A stretch of 64,000 nucleotides of DNA from Sediminicola luteus (GCF_002514735.1 NZ_KZ300476.1:911872-975871); one strand, 5' to 3'. Counted from the stretch's first letter, positions 24,543-33,457 are shown. Made by a program: numbers and translations. Notes: generated from the sequence alone by a model not told the origin.

Positions 24543-26309
24543 TTATTGTATCTGCTCAAAAGTGAGGTAGTCTTTACCTTGGTCACCGTTGTAGTGCTTT
24601 AGCTTAAGAGTCCCATCTTTTACCTCGTATACTTGGTAATCGTTGGCCAACGGATACATATTGCTGGTATTGGCAAAAGAAATGATCATCTCAAGTCCGC
24701 CTTCGGCATTGCGATAGAATACCCAACGACCGGTATCGATCGGATCTTCGTTCTGTGTTACCGCCAATTCCCCACCATACTTAAACTGAAAGGTAAGATC
24801 GGCATACATTTCGGTACCCGGGTCTTCATTTTCCTCGAACAGGGTAATTTTCCATAGTGAATCGTCTAAAAGGGCCTTGATCTCGGCAACGTCTTCGTCG
24901 TTGGCATCGTCGTCACAATTACGTTCCAACTTAAGTTCGTAGGCATATTCCTCGATTTGGAATTTCATACGCTCTTCTTCCATATGCGACAGCAACCACT
25001 CAAAGTTCAATTCGGGCTCATCTTCGAAGCTAATGGCCAACACACGTTGGTCTTTATCGTTGCTTGTCAACTCCCACTCACCTTCTTTCTCGAAGTCCAG
25101 CCTATCGGTAAGGATCGCTACATTATCGGCCTGGAACTCTATGTGCAGCCCTAACAAACGGTTTACTTCCATGTTGTTGTGCTTCACATCTTTGATGATC
25201 CAGTGGCACTCGGCCATAATTTCCCGAAGGGTCTCTGGGGAAGGTATAATGGGGGCACAGTGCTTTTTCATAACAATTCGATTCCCATCGTCTCCGTATA
25301 GCTTGATTTTCCCTTCTTCAAGCTCATATACCTTCCAATCCAGAGTAAAATCGACCAAAGTATCGAACTCTAAATTGATCATAGCTCCCGCATCGGTCAT
25401 ACGGGTAGACCAAGTTCCATTCAATACATTCCCTTCTCGGTCATGCACGACAACTTCCCCTTCAGGTTTAAACTTCATTCTATATGCCTCATATTGTGGC
25501 GTATTATCTTGATTGTTCCGCTTTACCTCCAACACTTTCCAGGAGCAGGTCATCAACAACTCATCTAAATCGACATCTTCGAAATCGTCGTCGTTGTGAT
25601 CGTTATCATCATCTTCATCACAAGCTTCCTTGGCTGCCTCTAAGGCATGGGCCAATTCGGCGTTCGAATTCACCACTACCTCACTACCATCGTAAAGGGT
25701 TAGGTTAATGGGAAACTCGAAGCCCACAAGATTACCAACCTCCAAGCCTGCAAAGAACCGGCGCAACTCCTTATCGTGGTTCACGGTAACCGTACCGGTC
25801 TGAACCTCATTGATATCAAAAGTATACAGCTTAATCGGGTATACGAAATCTATACATTCTACATCGTCGTCATCCCCGCCTTCAACACAGGCTTTGGCAT
25901 GCTCATACAATTCTTCTTTGTTGTTGATTACGACCTCTGTATAATCGGAAAGGGTAATGGTAAGTGGAAAAATCAACTCCATCAATTCCTTTTTCCCATC
26001 CAATTTATCTAAAAGCTCTTCGATCAACTCAAGATCTTCCATATCATCGACCGTAACATCCAATCCGTTTACATTTACGGTGTACGGAAATTTAAGGGCG
26101 ATACAACTGGCCTCGTCAATAATATTGTCATACGACCCATCTTTGGCCGTGGTTCCCATGATGAGATTGGCCGTTGGCGAGGTGGCTGCGAAGCTATCGG
26201 CTTCTTGTTGGGCCAACTCTACCTCTTCGAACTCATCTTGACATGAGGTAAACAATAGTGCCACACCCAGTAGGAAGGCCGGTACTATTTTGGTTATTGA
26301 ATTTTTCAT
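24543..26309 (-). CDS. Large acidic, repeat-built lipoprotein next to ECF/FecR/TonB-receptor genes
   Basis: The start at 26309 (588 residues) gives the lipoprotein signal MKNSITKIVPAFLLGVALLF with Cys23 in TSC. The N-terminal half has four related beta-hairpin modules, at about 79-98, 111-141, 151-173 and 195-230: LKFPYTVNVNGLDVTVDD, LIFPLTITLSDYTEVVINN, DFVYPIKLYTF and FEFPINLTLYDGSEVVVNS. They are joined by acidic linkers (GGDDDDV, CDEDDDNDHNDDDFEDVD). The C-terminal half has three lipocalin-like modules starting near TCSWKV (255), ECHWII (367) and DSLWKI (483). It is divergent from the ECF sigma gene. I know similar module proteins only as unnamed proteins of this family of bacteria. A role as ligand, substrate or partner of the TonB receptor is inference. 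Confidence 0.75.
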   Translation of the reverse strand: MKNSITKIVPAFLLGVALLFTSCQDEFEEVELAQQEADSFAATSPTANLIMGTTAKDGSYDNIIDEASCIALKFPYTVNVNGLDVTVDDMEDLELIEELLDKLDGKKELMELIFPLTITLSDYTEVVINNKEELYEHAKACVEGGDDDDVECIDFVYPIKLYTFDINEVQTGTVTVNHDKELRRFFAGLEVGNLVGFEFPINLTLYDGSEVVVNSNAELAHALEAAKEACDEDDDNDHNDDDFEDVDLDELLMTCSWKVLEVKRNNQDNTPQYEAYRMKFKPEGEVVVHDREGNVLNGTWSTRMTDAGAMINLEFDTLVDFTLDWKVYELEEGKIKLYGDDGNRIVMKKHCAPIIPSPETLREIMAECHWIIKDVKHNNMEVNRLLGLHIEFQADNVAILTDRLDFEKEGEWELTSNDKDQRVLAISFEDEPELNFEWLLSHMEEERMKFQIEEYAYELKLERNCDDDANDEDVAEIKALLDDSLWKITLFEENEDPGTEMYADLTFQFKYGGELAVTQNEDPIDTGRWVFYRNAEGGLEMIISFANTSNMYPLANDYQVYEVKDGTLKLKHYNGDQGKDYLTFEQIQ

Positions 26310-26390
26310 AACGATTTGGTTTTTTTCTTTTTCGATTATGGAACAACCCACTTTTATTTTACCCTACCCAAAATTTCGATTTTTTTAGAA

Positions 26391-26398
26391 TATCTTTG
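26391..26398 (+). promoter_or_regulatory. Promoter -7 box of the ECF sigma gene
   Basis: TATCTTTG is a perfect TAnnTTTG box 26 bases before the ATG. It lies in the region shared with the divergent lipoprotein gene, for which no TAnnTTTG box is seen; that side may use another sigma factor. Confidence 0.55.
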
Positions 26399-26424
26399 GG
26401 AAAGCCCCTAAACACAAGGTCTTA

Positions 26425-26925
26425 ATGGATAATGTTTGTGAAGAAAAAGTCTACAGCCAACTGTTTGAACAGCACGCTAAGACGGTTTTCAATTTTATCT
26501 TTTATAAATATGGTAACGAAGAAAAAGCAAATGATGCCGTACAGGAAGCATTCGTAAAACTCTGGGAAAACTGTGCCAAGGTACCACCAACCAAAGCGAA
26601 GTCGTATGTATATACCATAGCCAATAATCTATACCTTAATGTAATCAAAGCAGAAAAGATCCGCCTGAAATACAAGGAGAACGCCGAACAAAAGGTTTCT
26701 CATGAGTCGCCCGAGTATTTGATGGAGGAAGATCAGTTCCGGCAAAAATTGCAACAGGCCCTCGACGGACTATCAGAAGCCCACCGAACCACCTTTTTAT
26801 TAAATAGGATAGACGGAAAAAAATATGCCGAGATCGCCGAGATGGAAGGGGTAAGCGTTAAGGCGATTGAAAAACGTATGAGCCAGGCCTTAAAGTTCCT
26901 AAGGGAGCGCATCGATGGGATTTAG
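26425..26925 (+). CDS. ECF-type RNA polymerase sigma-70 factor
   Basis: A 166-residue ECF sigma factor. Region 2 is at about 12-80 (VFNFIFYKYGNEEKANDAVQ, then EAFVKLW and KAKSYVYTIANNLYLNV), and region 4 at about 110-162 (LSEAHRTTFLLNRIDGKKYA, VSVKAIEKRMSQALKFLRE). It belongs to the large Bacteroidota group that pairs with FecR-type anti-sigma factors. The FecR gene lies 211 bases downstream, with short tandem repeats between. It is expected to control its own locus, perhaps including the divergent lipoprotein. Confidence 0.93.
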   Translation: MDNVCEEKVYSQLFEQHAKTVFNFIFYKYGNEEKANDAVQEAFVKLWENCAKVPPTKAKSYVYTIANNLYLNVIKAEKIRLKYKENAEQKVSHESPEYLMEEDQFRQKLQQALDGLSEAHRTTFLLNRIDGKKYAEIAEMEGVSVKAIEKRMSQALKFLRERIDGI

Positions 26926-26935
26926 GATTGACTAT

Positions 26936-27069
26936 TGTTTGTTGTTTGTTGTTTGTTGTTTGTTGTTTATTGTTTATTGAATAACAGAAATTTATGAATA
27001 GGTCTCTCCATACATCGTACTTCGTACTTTGTACTTTGGACTTTGTACTTTGGACTTTCGACTTTCGAC
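26936..27069. repeat. Microsatellite-like repeats between sigma and anti-sigma genes
   Basis: Four TGTTTGT heptamers and two TGTTTAT heptamers follow one another at 26936-26977. From 27017 to 27069 there is a second run of GTACTTCGTACTTTGTACTT-like octamers changing into GGACTTTCGACTTTCGAC. The second type also occurs in the mosaic arrays at 3.0-4.1 and 9.1-9.4 kb. Copy number could vary by slippage. Confidence 0.75.
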
Positions 27070-27090
27070 ATGGGACAAAAATAAAAAGTA

Positions 27091-27106
27091 GGGTTTTTTA
27101 AAACCC
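27091..27106. promoter_or_regulatory. Palindrome before the FecR gene
   Basis: GGGTTTT and AAAACCC flank a TT centre, 31 bases before the FecR ATG. It could be a protein-binding site or weak hairpin, and could control the step between sigma and anti-sigma synthesis. Role inferred. Confidence 0.35.
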
Positions 27107-27136
27107 GATTGTTATATACACGTAAAGACGCCTAAA

Positions 27137-28048
27137 ATGAATGAGGATCTGTTACATAAATGGCTCAATAACGAGTTGAACGATACCGAAAGGCAGGCTT
27201 TTGTAAAGTCGGACGCCTTTGCGGCCTATGGTAAGATCGCCAAGGAAGCCTCCGCCTTACGGGGAGCCGAATTCGACGCCGATACCGCCTTTGCAGCTAT
27301 CAAGGCTAAAAGGCATGCCACTAACCCAGGTAAGGTAGTGCGTATGCCCGCCTTGGGCACCCTACTTAAGATTGCCGCCGTATTGGTGGTGGCCCTGGGC
27401 ACCTTTTTCTATTTGAACAACGGAGACGACACCTATAGTACCGACTTGGCCGAAACCCTCGAAGTACGCCTGCCCGATACTTCGGAAGTGCGCTTAAACG
27501 CCGGTTCGGAATTGGCCTATGATGCTAAAAATTGGGCTAATGTCCGTGAGTTGAAACTTTCTGGCGAGGCCTATTTTAAGGTTGCAAAAGGAAAAAAATT
27601 CACCGTTCATACCCAAGCGGGTGCAGTTAGCGTTTTGGGTACCCAATTCAACGTAAGGGAACGTAACGGCCATTTTGAAGTGGTCTGCTACGAAGGCTTG
27701 GTACAGGTAGACCATAAAGGCGAACAGATCAAACTATCGGCCGGTCAAGGTTTTAGAGCCCTGGTTGGTGATGCCAGTGTTGCGCTGACACAAACGGAAA
27801 GCGGTCCGTCTTGGATCCAAAAAGAGAGTAGTTTCGAAAGTTGGCCGTTGGCCCAGGTCTTGGCCGAGCTAGAACGCCAATATGATATTAGCGTAGCAAC
27901 GGAAAATGTAGATCCCCAGGCCCGTTTTAGCGGTAGCTTTACCCATACCGACCTCGATCTGGCCCTAAAGAGTATTGCTGCCCCATTCAATTTAACATAT
28001 ACCCAATCGCAAGGAAAAGTTCGCTTGTATGCCCAAAGCAACCCCTAA
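27137..28048 (+). CDS. FecR family anti-sigma factor
   Basis: The 303-residue protein has a cytoplasmic N-terminal part (1-68) that would hold the sigma factor, one membrane helix (about 71-91, LLKIAAVLVVALGTFFYL), a periplasmic FecR domain (about 105-205, with LPDTSEVRLNAGSELAYDA and VLGTQFNVRERNG) and a C-terminal STN-like domain (about 225-298, FESWPLAQVLAELERQYDI). The last can contact the receptor signalling domain. The frame overlaps the receptor start by 20 bases, which couples the two. Confidence 0.92.
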   Translation: MNEDLLHKWLNNELNDTERQAFVKSDAFAAYGKIAKEASALRGAEFDADTAFAAIKAKRHATNPGKVVRMPALGTLLKIAAVLVVALGTFFYLNNGDDTYSTDLAETLEVRLPDTSEVRLNAGSELAYDAKNWANVRELKLSGEAYFKVAKGKKFTVHTQAGAVSVLGTQFNVRERNGHFEVVCYEGLVQVDHKGEQIKLSAGQGFRALVGDASVALTQTESGPSWIQKESSFESWPLAQVLAELERQYDISVATENVDPQARFSGSFTHTDLDLALKSIAAPFNLTYTQSQGKVRLYAQSNP

Positions 28049-30602
28049 GGCCCGCATCCTACTCGGATGTTTATTACTGCTTTTAGGGATACAGAGTTTT
28101 GGACAGGCCACCGATAACGTAACCCTACGCGCTTTGCTGGAACAACTAGAATCCCGGCACGATATCCGCTTTTCCTATGCTAACCAAGATGTAGACCAGA
28201 TCTTTCTTCCCCCAATCAGTGAAAACAGTCCATTGACCGGCGCACTAAACCACATCAATTTGTATACTGGTTTAAAGGTGCAAAAAATAAACAGCCGTTA
28301 TTACAGCCTTGTACTCCCCACTGCCTTAAACATTTGTGGTTTTGTACTCGATAACTTTGGAAAAAACACGGTTTCTGGGGCCACGATAGAAGTTCTGGGA
28401 ACCGAAACCAAACTGATTACCGATGCCCAGGGCAAGTTCGAATTGCAAAATGTGGCCCGGGGCACCCAACTGCTCATTCGATTTTTAGGGTTTAAAAGAC
28501 AAGTGGTGACAGCGGAGGAGCTCGACGCCCAAAAGGGATGTCAACGTATTATGCTTGCCAAAAAATACCATAAACTAGACGAGGTTATACTATATGAGTT
28601 CCTAACTACGGGTTTACGTAAGAAAACCGATGGTAGTATTGAAATGGATACCGAGGAATTCGGTTTGCTCCCCGGACTTATAGAACCCGATATTTTACAA
28701 ACGGCCCAGGCCCTACCCGGAATTCGCAGTATTGACGAAAGTGTATCGAATTTAAATGTCCGCGGGGGTACAAATGACCAAAACCTTATCCTTTGGGAGG
28801 GCATAAAAATGTATCAATCGGGGCATTTTTTCGGACTCATTTCGGCCTTTAACCCCTATTTGACGGACCATGTGGTACTTACCAAAAATGGTACCTCGGC
28901 ACGTTATGGCGATGGGGTAAGCAGTCTGATCTCTTTAAAGACCCGCAACCATTTGGTGGATCGGTTTACAGGTGGCGCCGGTATAAACCTGATCAATGGG
29001 GATGTTTTTGGTCAAGTGCCTTTGCGACAAAACATGGACCTTCAGTTTTCGGCCCGTCGTTCTTTTAACGATTTCGTAAACAGCCCCACTTATAACAGCT
29101 TTGTGGAAAAAACCTTTCAGGATACCGATGTGCGTATCGCCGGATTGCCCCGGGAAATTGAACGCAGATCGAACGAAGATTTCCACTTTTACGATTTTAG
29201 CCTAAAATATCTGTGGGACTTAAACGACAGTCATAAATTCAGGCTCAGTTTTATCAATATGCAAAACGAATTGTCGTATGAAGAAACAGACGCCAGCGAT
29301 GTACTGACCAATGAAAGCTCCCTGAAGCAAGGCAACATTTCTGTTGGAGGCCAATGGAGCAGTACTTGGTTTAATGGGTTACAGACCCGTTTGGAAGGCT
29401 ATTACACCCGATATGAAATGCTATCGAACAGTGATAAGGTTCAAGACAATCAATTACTGGCACAGAAAAACACGGTTGAAGAAGCGGCCCTAACCTTTAG
29501 TACCGAATATGCCTTTACCGAGCAGCTGCGGTGGGTTAACGGGTATCAGTTCGTAGAATCGGGGGTGGGTAATTTTACCAATGTTAGCCTTCCTCCATTT
29601 AAAAGTGATATTAAGGAAGTGGTTCGTAGCCATTCGGTATTTTCTGAAATGGCCTATAGCTCACCGAACGAAAAACTTCATGCTCGATTGGGCGCCCGCT
29701 TGAACTATATCCAAAGTCCAGATAATTTGGTTAGCGCCAATGGTTTTGACACCTTTATCCCCGAGCCCCGGTTAAACCTCAGCTACAAACTGAACGACTA
29801 TTGGGCCGTACAGCTTTTGGGGGAATTCAAAAGCCAGACCACCAATCAGGTAATTGATTTAAAACAAAACTTTTTGGGTATAGAAAAACGGCGTTGGGTT
29901 CTCTCAGATAACGATTCGCTGCCCATTTCCAAAAGCAGACAGCTCTCATCTGGCATAAGCTATGATTCTAAAAGCCTGTATATGGGCCTTACCGGTTTTT
30001 GGAAAAAGGTTAAAGGGATCAGCACCAACACCCAAGGCTTTCAAAACCCGGGGCAATTTAACGGGGAGGTGGGCGAATATACCGTAAAGGGTGCCGAATT
30101 TTTGATCAACAAAAAAGGGGCGCGCTATTCTACCTGGTTGAGTTACACCTTTAACCAAAATGATTATTACTTCGAGGATTTGGACCCATCAACCTTTCCG
30201 AACAACCAAGATATACGGCATAGCGTGAACCTGGCCGCCACCTATAACCTAAATGGATGGCAAATAGGTGCCGGACTTAACTACCATTCGGGCCGACCTT
30301 ATACCCAACCCGATTCCGACGACCCCATAAACAGTACTATATTCCCCTCCCAAATTAATTACAACAGTCCTAACAGTAGTCGTTTGGACGATTATATAAG
30401 GGCTGATGCTTCGGTGGTGTACAAGTTAAACCTCAGTGCTCGTGTCAAAGCATCGGCCGGTGCCTCGGTACTGAACCTGTTCAACAAAACCAATATTCTG
30501 AACACCTACTACCGCCTAAACCAAGACAACCAAACCGTTGAGACCATTAGACAAGGCTCACTAGGCTTTACCCCTAACTTTAGTTTTCGGGTATACTTCT
30601 AA
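28029..30602 (+). CDS. TonB-dependent outer-membrane receptor with STN and carboxypeptidase-like domains
   Basis: An 857-residue outer-membrane protein. A signal peptide ends near GIQSFGQ (26). Then come an STN signalling domain (about 28-95, LRALLEQLESRHDIRFSYAN), a carboxypeptidase-regulatory-like beta-sandwich (about 102-178, GFVLDNFGKNTVSGATIEV), the plug (about 190-310, SNLNVRGGTNDQNLILWEGI) and a beta-barrel with aromatic end FSFRVYF. At under 900 residues it is shorter than SusC, and no SusD gene is near. The STN domain is expected to signal to FecR, so binding of a ligand should free the sigma factor. The ligand is unknown. Confidence 0.92.
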   Translation: MPKATPKARILLGCLLLLLGIQSFGQATDNVTLRALLEQLESRHDIRFSYANQDVDQIFLPPISENSPLTGALNHINLYTGLKVQKINSRYYSLVLPTALNICGFVLDNFGKNTVSGATIEVLGTETKLITDAQGKFELQNVARGTQLLIRFLGFKRQVVTAEELDAQKGCQRIMLAKKYHKLDEVILYEFLTTGLRKKTDGSIEMDTEEFGLLPGLIEPDILQTAQALPGIRSIDESVSNLNVRGGTNDQNLILWEGIKMYQSGHFFGLISAFNPYLTDHVVLTKNGTSARYGDGVSSLISLKTRNHLVDRFTGGAGINLINGDVFGQVPLRQNMDLQFSARRSFNDFVNSPTYNSFVEKTFQDTDVRIAGLPREIERRSNEDFHFYDFSLKYLWDLNDSHKFRLSFINMQNELSYEETDASDVLTNESSLKQGNISVGGQWSSTWFNGLQTRLEGYYTRYEMLSNSDKVQDNQLLAQKNTVEEAALTFSTEYAFTEQLRWVNGYQFVESGVGNFTNVSLPPFKSDIKEVVRSHSVFSEMAYSSPNEKLHARLGARLNYIQSPDNLVSANGFDTFIPEPRLNLSYKLNDYWAVQLLGEFKSQTTNQVIDLKQNFLGIEKRRWVLSDNDSLPISKSRQLSSGISYDSKSLYMGLTGFWKKVKGISTNTQGFQNPGQFNGEVGEYTVKGAEFLINKKGARYSTWLSYTFNQNDYYFEDLDPSTFPNNQDIRHSVNLAATYNLNGWQIGAGLNYHSGRPYTQPDSDDPINSTIFPSQINYNSPNSSRLDDYIRADASVVYKLNLSARVKASAGASVLNLFNKTNILNTYYRLNQDNQTVETIRQGSLGFTPNFSFRVYF

Positions 30603-30783
30603 GTACGTAATGCGAATCAAGGGTCAATGTAATCTATTGAAAACCAAATGCAATATCTCAGTGTAACTCTGCGTATTCTCGGCGTTCCTCTGTGTAACTT
30701 GAACCTTATGTGTTGTTACACAGAGTTTCACAGAGTAGCCCAGAGGACCACAGAGAGTTCAACTCTTGATTTACGTTCGTAAC
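30603..30783. repeat. Long quasi-palindromic element, family B
   Basis: Inner arms CTCTGTGTAAC (30688-30698) and GTTACACAGAG (30715-30725) are perfect, and further CTCTGCG/CACAGAG-type pieces extend them to 30657 and 30757. Outer pieces TACGTAATGCGAATCAAG and CTTGATTTACGTTCGTA also pair roughly. It fills the 194-base gap between two convergent genes. No gene is seen. Confidence 0.65.
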
Positions 30784-30796
30784 AAAAAGTAATGAT

Positions 30797-32611
30797 TTAA
30801 GGCTCAATTTCAAGGGCTTCAAGGATTTTATCAAACACTTGATTATTCCTGCACACCCCTTTAAAATGTTCGGCCCCGGGCCCATAGGCAAAAATAGGCA
30901 CCATAATACCGGTATGGTCGTGGGTGGTAAAATCGCCTTGAATATACCCCTGTTCCATGTGCCCTTGGGGTAGACTAAATCCACCGGTCTCATGATCGGC
31001 CGTAACTATTACCAAAGTTTCATTATTCCCATCTGCAAATCGAAGTGCCTGGGCTATACAAGCATCGAAATCGAGTACTTCAGTAACAATTCCTTGGGTG
31101 TGGTTGGCATGCCCAAAAGAATCGACCATACCGTTTTCCATGAGCATGAAGAAAGGTTTCTTTTTGGACTTCAGATATCTGAGCGCCCCTTCCATTAGTT
31201 CTGGCATTAGATTTCCACGCCCGTCCATTTTCGCGGGCAATGCACCCTCGGCCAAAAACAGACCCAATCGACCTGCCTGACCCTTTTGGGATACCTCCGA
31301 TACCGATGCGGCCCATTCAAAACCATTTTCTTCCAGACGTTCCAATTGTTTTGCAGAGAAATTGGCTTTGCCCGCCCCTGCAAATAGGGTAAACGGATTT
31401 TCAACAAACTGTTTGGCCATAGTTTCTTCTTCCCCACGATCAACCACATGGGCATAAAAGGCCCCCGGCGTGGCTCCGGTAAGGGCATCGGTGGTAATCA
31501 AAGCGGTATGCCATCCTTTTTGCGATAACAATTGGGGCAGATTTCCCAGTGGTTTACCGTTTGGCCCAACCCCAATGGCCCTATTATTGGTACGCACCCC
31601 TGTGGCGTAGGCCGTGGCACCGGCGGCGCTATCGGTAGTAAAATCGTCTGTGGCTTGGGTCTGTACAAATCCAATGTCAGTCAGTTGGGTAAGGCTTAAT
31701 TGACCTCCATTCGACAAGGTGGCCGCACTAATTTGGGCCAGTCCCATACCATCGCCTATCATTAAAATGACATTTTTAGGTCGCTTCCCTGTCTGTATAT
31801 AATCATACGAAGGTCGGTACACTTCCTTCTTTTTGGTTAGTTGTGATTCGCAATCTTCCAGACCATCGAAAAACATACGCACTCGCTGCGGATGGTCGGT
31901 ATTAATATAATCGACCCCGAGGTCATACAGTTTTTTCCAAGCCGTTTTACTATCTGGGGTAGCCCACAAGCGCACAGGCTTTTCAAAAGATTTAGCCTTG
32001 GCTATAAAGGCGGTAACCCGTTCCAAATCTTTGTGGGTAAAACGACCTTTTCCATTCCATCGCGACAACCGATAAAAGCCCGTACTGATCATGGCTATTT
32101 TTTGCCAAGCCGCAGAGGGTACATTATCCATATTTTGGCAATCGAATTGGATGTAGTCTGGGTATTGGCCATAATCGGCCGGTTTGGGTCTTTTACCAGA
32201 AATAACAACCCGCACCCCATCCGGGTTGTTAGGCCATAAAAAAACCAAGTAAGGTTGTAAGGCGGCATCAATGGCCTTCAAAGTGGTATAGGCCTCGGTT
32301 TTCGAATCGATCATTAATTGAAACCCTAAACGCTCGGTACCATAGCGCGCCGCAATGGTTTCTAAAGGCGCTAAATAATCTGTAGCCAAAGTACGGGCCG
32401 TGCTGATCGTTTCTTCTTCGTGCGCCACATACAATTGCCTATTCTTTAAAAACACATCTACTTCAATAGAGGCCGCTTTGGCCGAAAAGGCGTTCCAGAA
32501 TGGGGTTTCTTGCTGATAATCGTTATGGGAATGGATCTTTACCTCGGGCGATTGGGCCATCAATCCCTTAGAAAGGAATAAAAAACTACAAAGAATCAGG
32601 TTTCGGAACAT
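30797..32611 (-). CDS. Secreted phosphodiesterase-alkaline phosphatase fusion
   Basis: The 604-residue protein has a signal peptide (to about residue 20). Residues 22-250 look like a GDPD/PLC-type phosphodiesterase: IHSHNDYQQETPFWNAF (H27, H29, N30, D31), SIEVDVF (E50, D52) and VAHEEE (H64). Residues about 276-604 are an alkaline phosphatase: ILMIGDGMGLAQ (286-290), nucleophile Ser328 in TTDSAAGATAYATG, VTADHETGG (538-544) and the last metal His in THDHTG. One chain could thus cut a phosphodiester and then release phosphate. The gene follows the MtfA-like gene after 57 bases. Substrate inferred, fusion seen. Confidence 0.88.
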   Translation of the reverse strand: MFRNLILCSFLFLSKGLMAQSPEVKIHSHNDYQQETPFWNAFSAKAASIEVDVFLKNRQLYVAHEEETISTARTLATDYLAPLETIAARYGTERLGFQLMIDSKTEAYTTLKAIDAALQPYLVFLWPNNPDGVRVVISGKRPKPADYGQYPDYIQFDCQNMDNVPSAAWQKIAMISTGFYRLSRWNGKGRFTHKDLERVTAFIAKAKSFEKPVRLWATPDSKTAWKKLYDLGVDYINTDHPQRVRMFFDGLEDCESQLTKKKEVYRPSYDYIQTGKRPKNVILMIGDGMGLAQISAATLSNGGQLSLTQLTDIGFVQTQATDDFTTDSAAGATAYATGVRTNNRAIGVGPNGKPLGNLPQLLSQKGWHTALITTDALTGATPGAFYAHVVDRGEEETMAKQFVENPFTLFAGAGKANFSAKQLERLEENGFEWAASVSEVSQKGQAGRLGLFLAEGALPAKMDGRGNLMPELMEGALRYLKSKKKPFFMLMENGMVDSFGHANHTQGIVTEVLDFDACIAQALRFADGNNETLVIVTADHETGGFSLPQGHMEQGYIQGDFTTHDHTGIMVPIFAYGPGAEHFKGVCRNNQVFDKILEALEIEP

Positions 32612-32668
32612 GGGTTTGGATTTTGGCGCAACCTATAAAAAATAAAAGCCCTATACATTACCCTAGGG

Positions 32669-33457
32669 TTAACATAGTTCGATAAACTCGTGTTTTAGCA
32701 TGGTTTTTAAAATGGCGTACATTTTCGGGAATTCCTTGTTAAAGAAACCCGGGGTTTCCACATAATTCTCAACCGATACGGCAAAAAACTCATGGATATT
32801 AGACTCGCCATAGGCCCTAAAATATTCGGTACGTCTCATTTTCTCTCGAAAATCAGGGTTTGCAAAACGCAATTGGATGGCCCTTAGTCCTACGGTAAAC
32901 CGCCTACTTTCATAAGAACGGCCCCGCAACATGGAAAAAACCAAAGCATGGGCCAACTCGTGATAGGCCAGGTTTTTGTTATCAAAGCCATCAGCAAAAC
33001 CTTCCAACAGTTTTTTACGGGAAAGCACCAAGGTCTTCAGTTTTGGGTTGAATTCGCCATAATGCCGCTTTTGGTTCGACTTGGAAAAATAACTGTCCGG
33101 ATAGACCACAATACGTTTCACCGAAGGGTACCAGTACCGATCTAACCCCCAACTCAGCGAAACGGCCGTGGCGCCGATCAACAACTCAATAACCTCGGTA
33201 TTGGCCATCTTTCCTTGAAACCGGATACGTTTCCGGTTTAAAAAACGCACCAAACGCTCCTGAAATCGTTTTTGATCTTTCTCGTTAAGGCTCTGGTAAA
33301 ACGGGAACGAACCCTTTAAAAAATCGATATGGGCGGCACGTAAGGGGTACTTTCGCTTCCTAAATCCTATAAAACCTTCGCTTAGGCGGATAAAAAAACT
33401 AAGCAATAACACCCCAAATAAAACGAGTCCGGTTATAATCACGGTTTCCATATCCAT
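32669..33457 (-). CDS. MtfA-like zinc-dependent peptidase, membrane-anchored
   Basis: A 262-residue protein with one N-terminal membrane helix (about 6-24) and then a soluble domain. The zinc motif is HELAH (H166, E167, H170), and a later Glu/His-rich NIHEFFAVSVENYVETP supplies the third ligand region, as in MtfA (DgsA anti-repressor) of the M90 family. PDSYFSKSNQKRHYGEFNP is also family-like. MtfA is cytoplasmic in enteric bacteria; here the N-terminal anchor is a difference. It sits eleven bases after the sulfatase gene on the same strand, so probably the same operon. Confidence 0.85.
   Translation of the reverse strand: MDMETVIITGLVLFGVLLLSFFIRLSEGFIGFRKRKYPLRAAHIDFLKGSFPFYQSLNEKDQKRFQERLVRFLNRKRIRFQGKMANTEVIELLIGATAVSLSWGLDRYWYPSVKRIVVYPDSYFSKSNQKRHYGEFNPKLKTLVLSRKKLLEGFADGFDNKNLAYHELAHALVFSMLRGRSYESRRFTVGLRAIQLRFANPDFREKMRRTEYFRAYGESNIHEFFAVSVENYVETPGFFNKEFPKMYAILKTMLKHEFIELC

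Noticed and set aside
26936-27069. Possible CRISPR array
   Set aside because: The repeats are 7-8 bases long and directly joined, without spacers, and no cas gene is present.
30797-32611. Two separate genes with a frameshift
   Set aside because: The frame is continuous with one signal peptide and a linker of about 25 residues, so a true fusion is the simpler reading.
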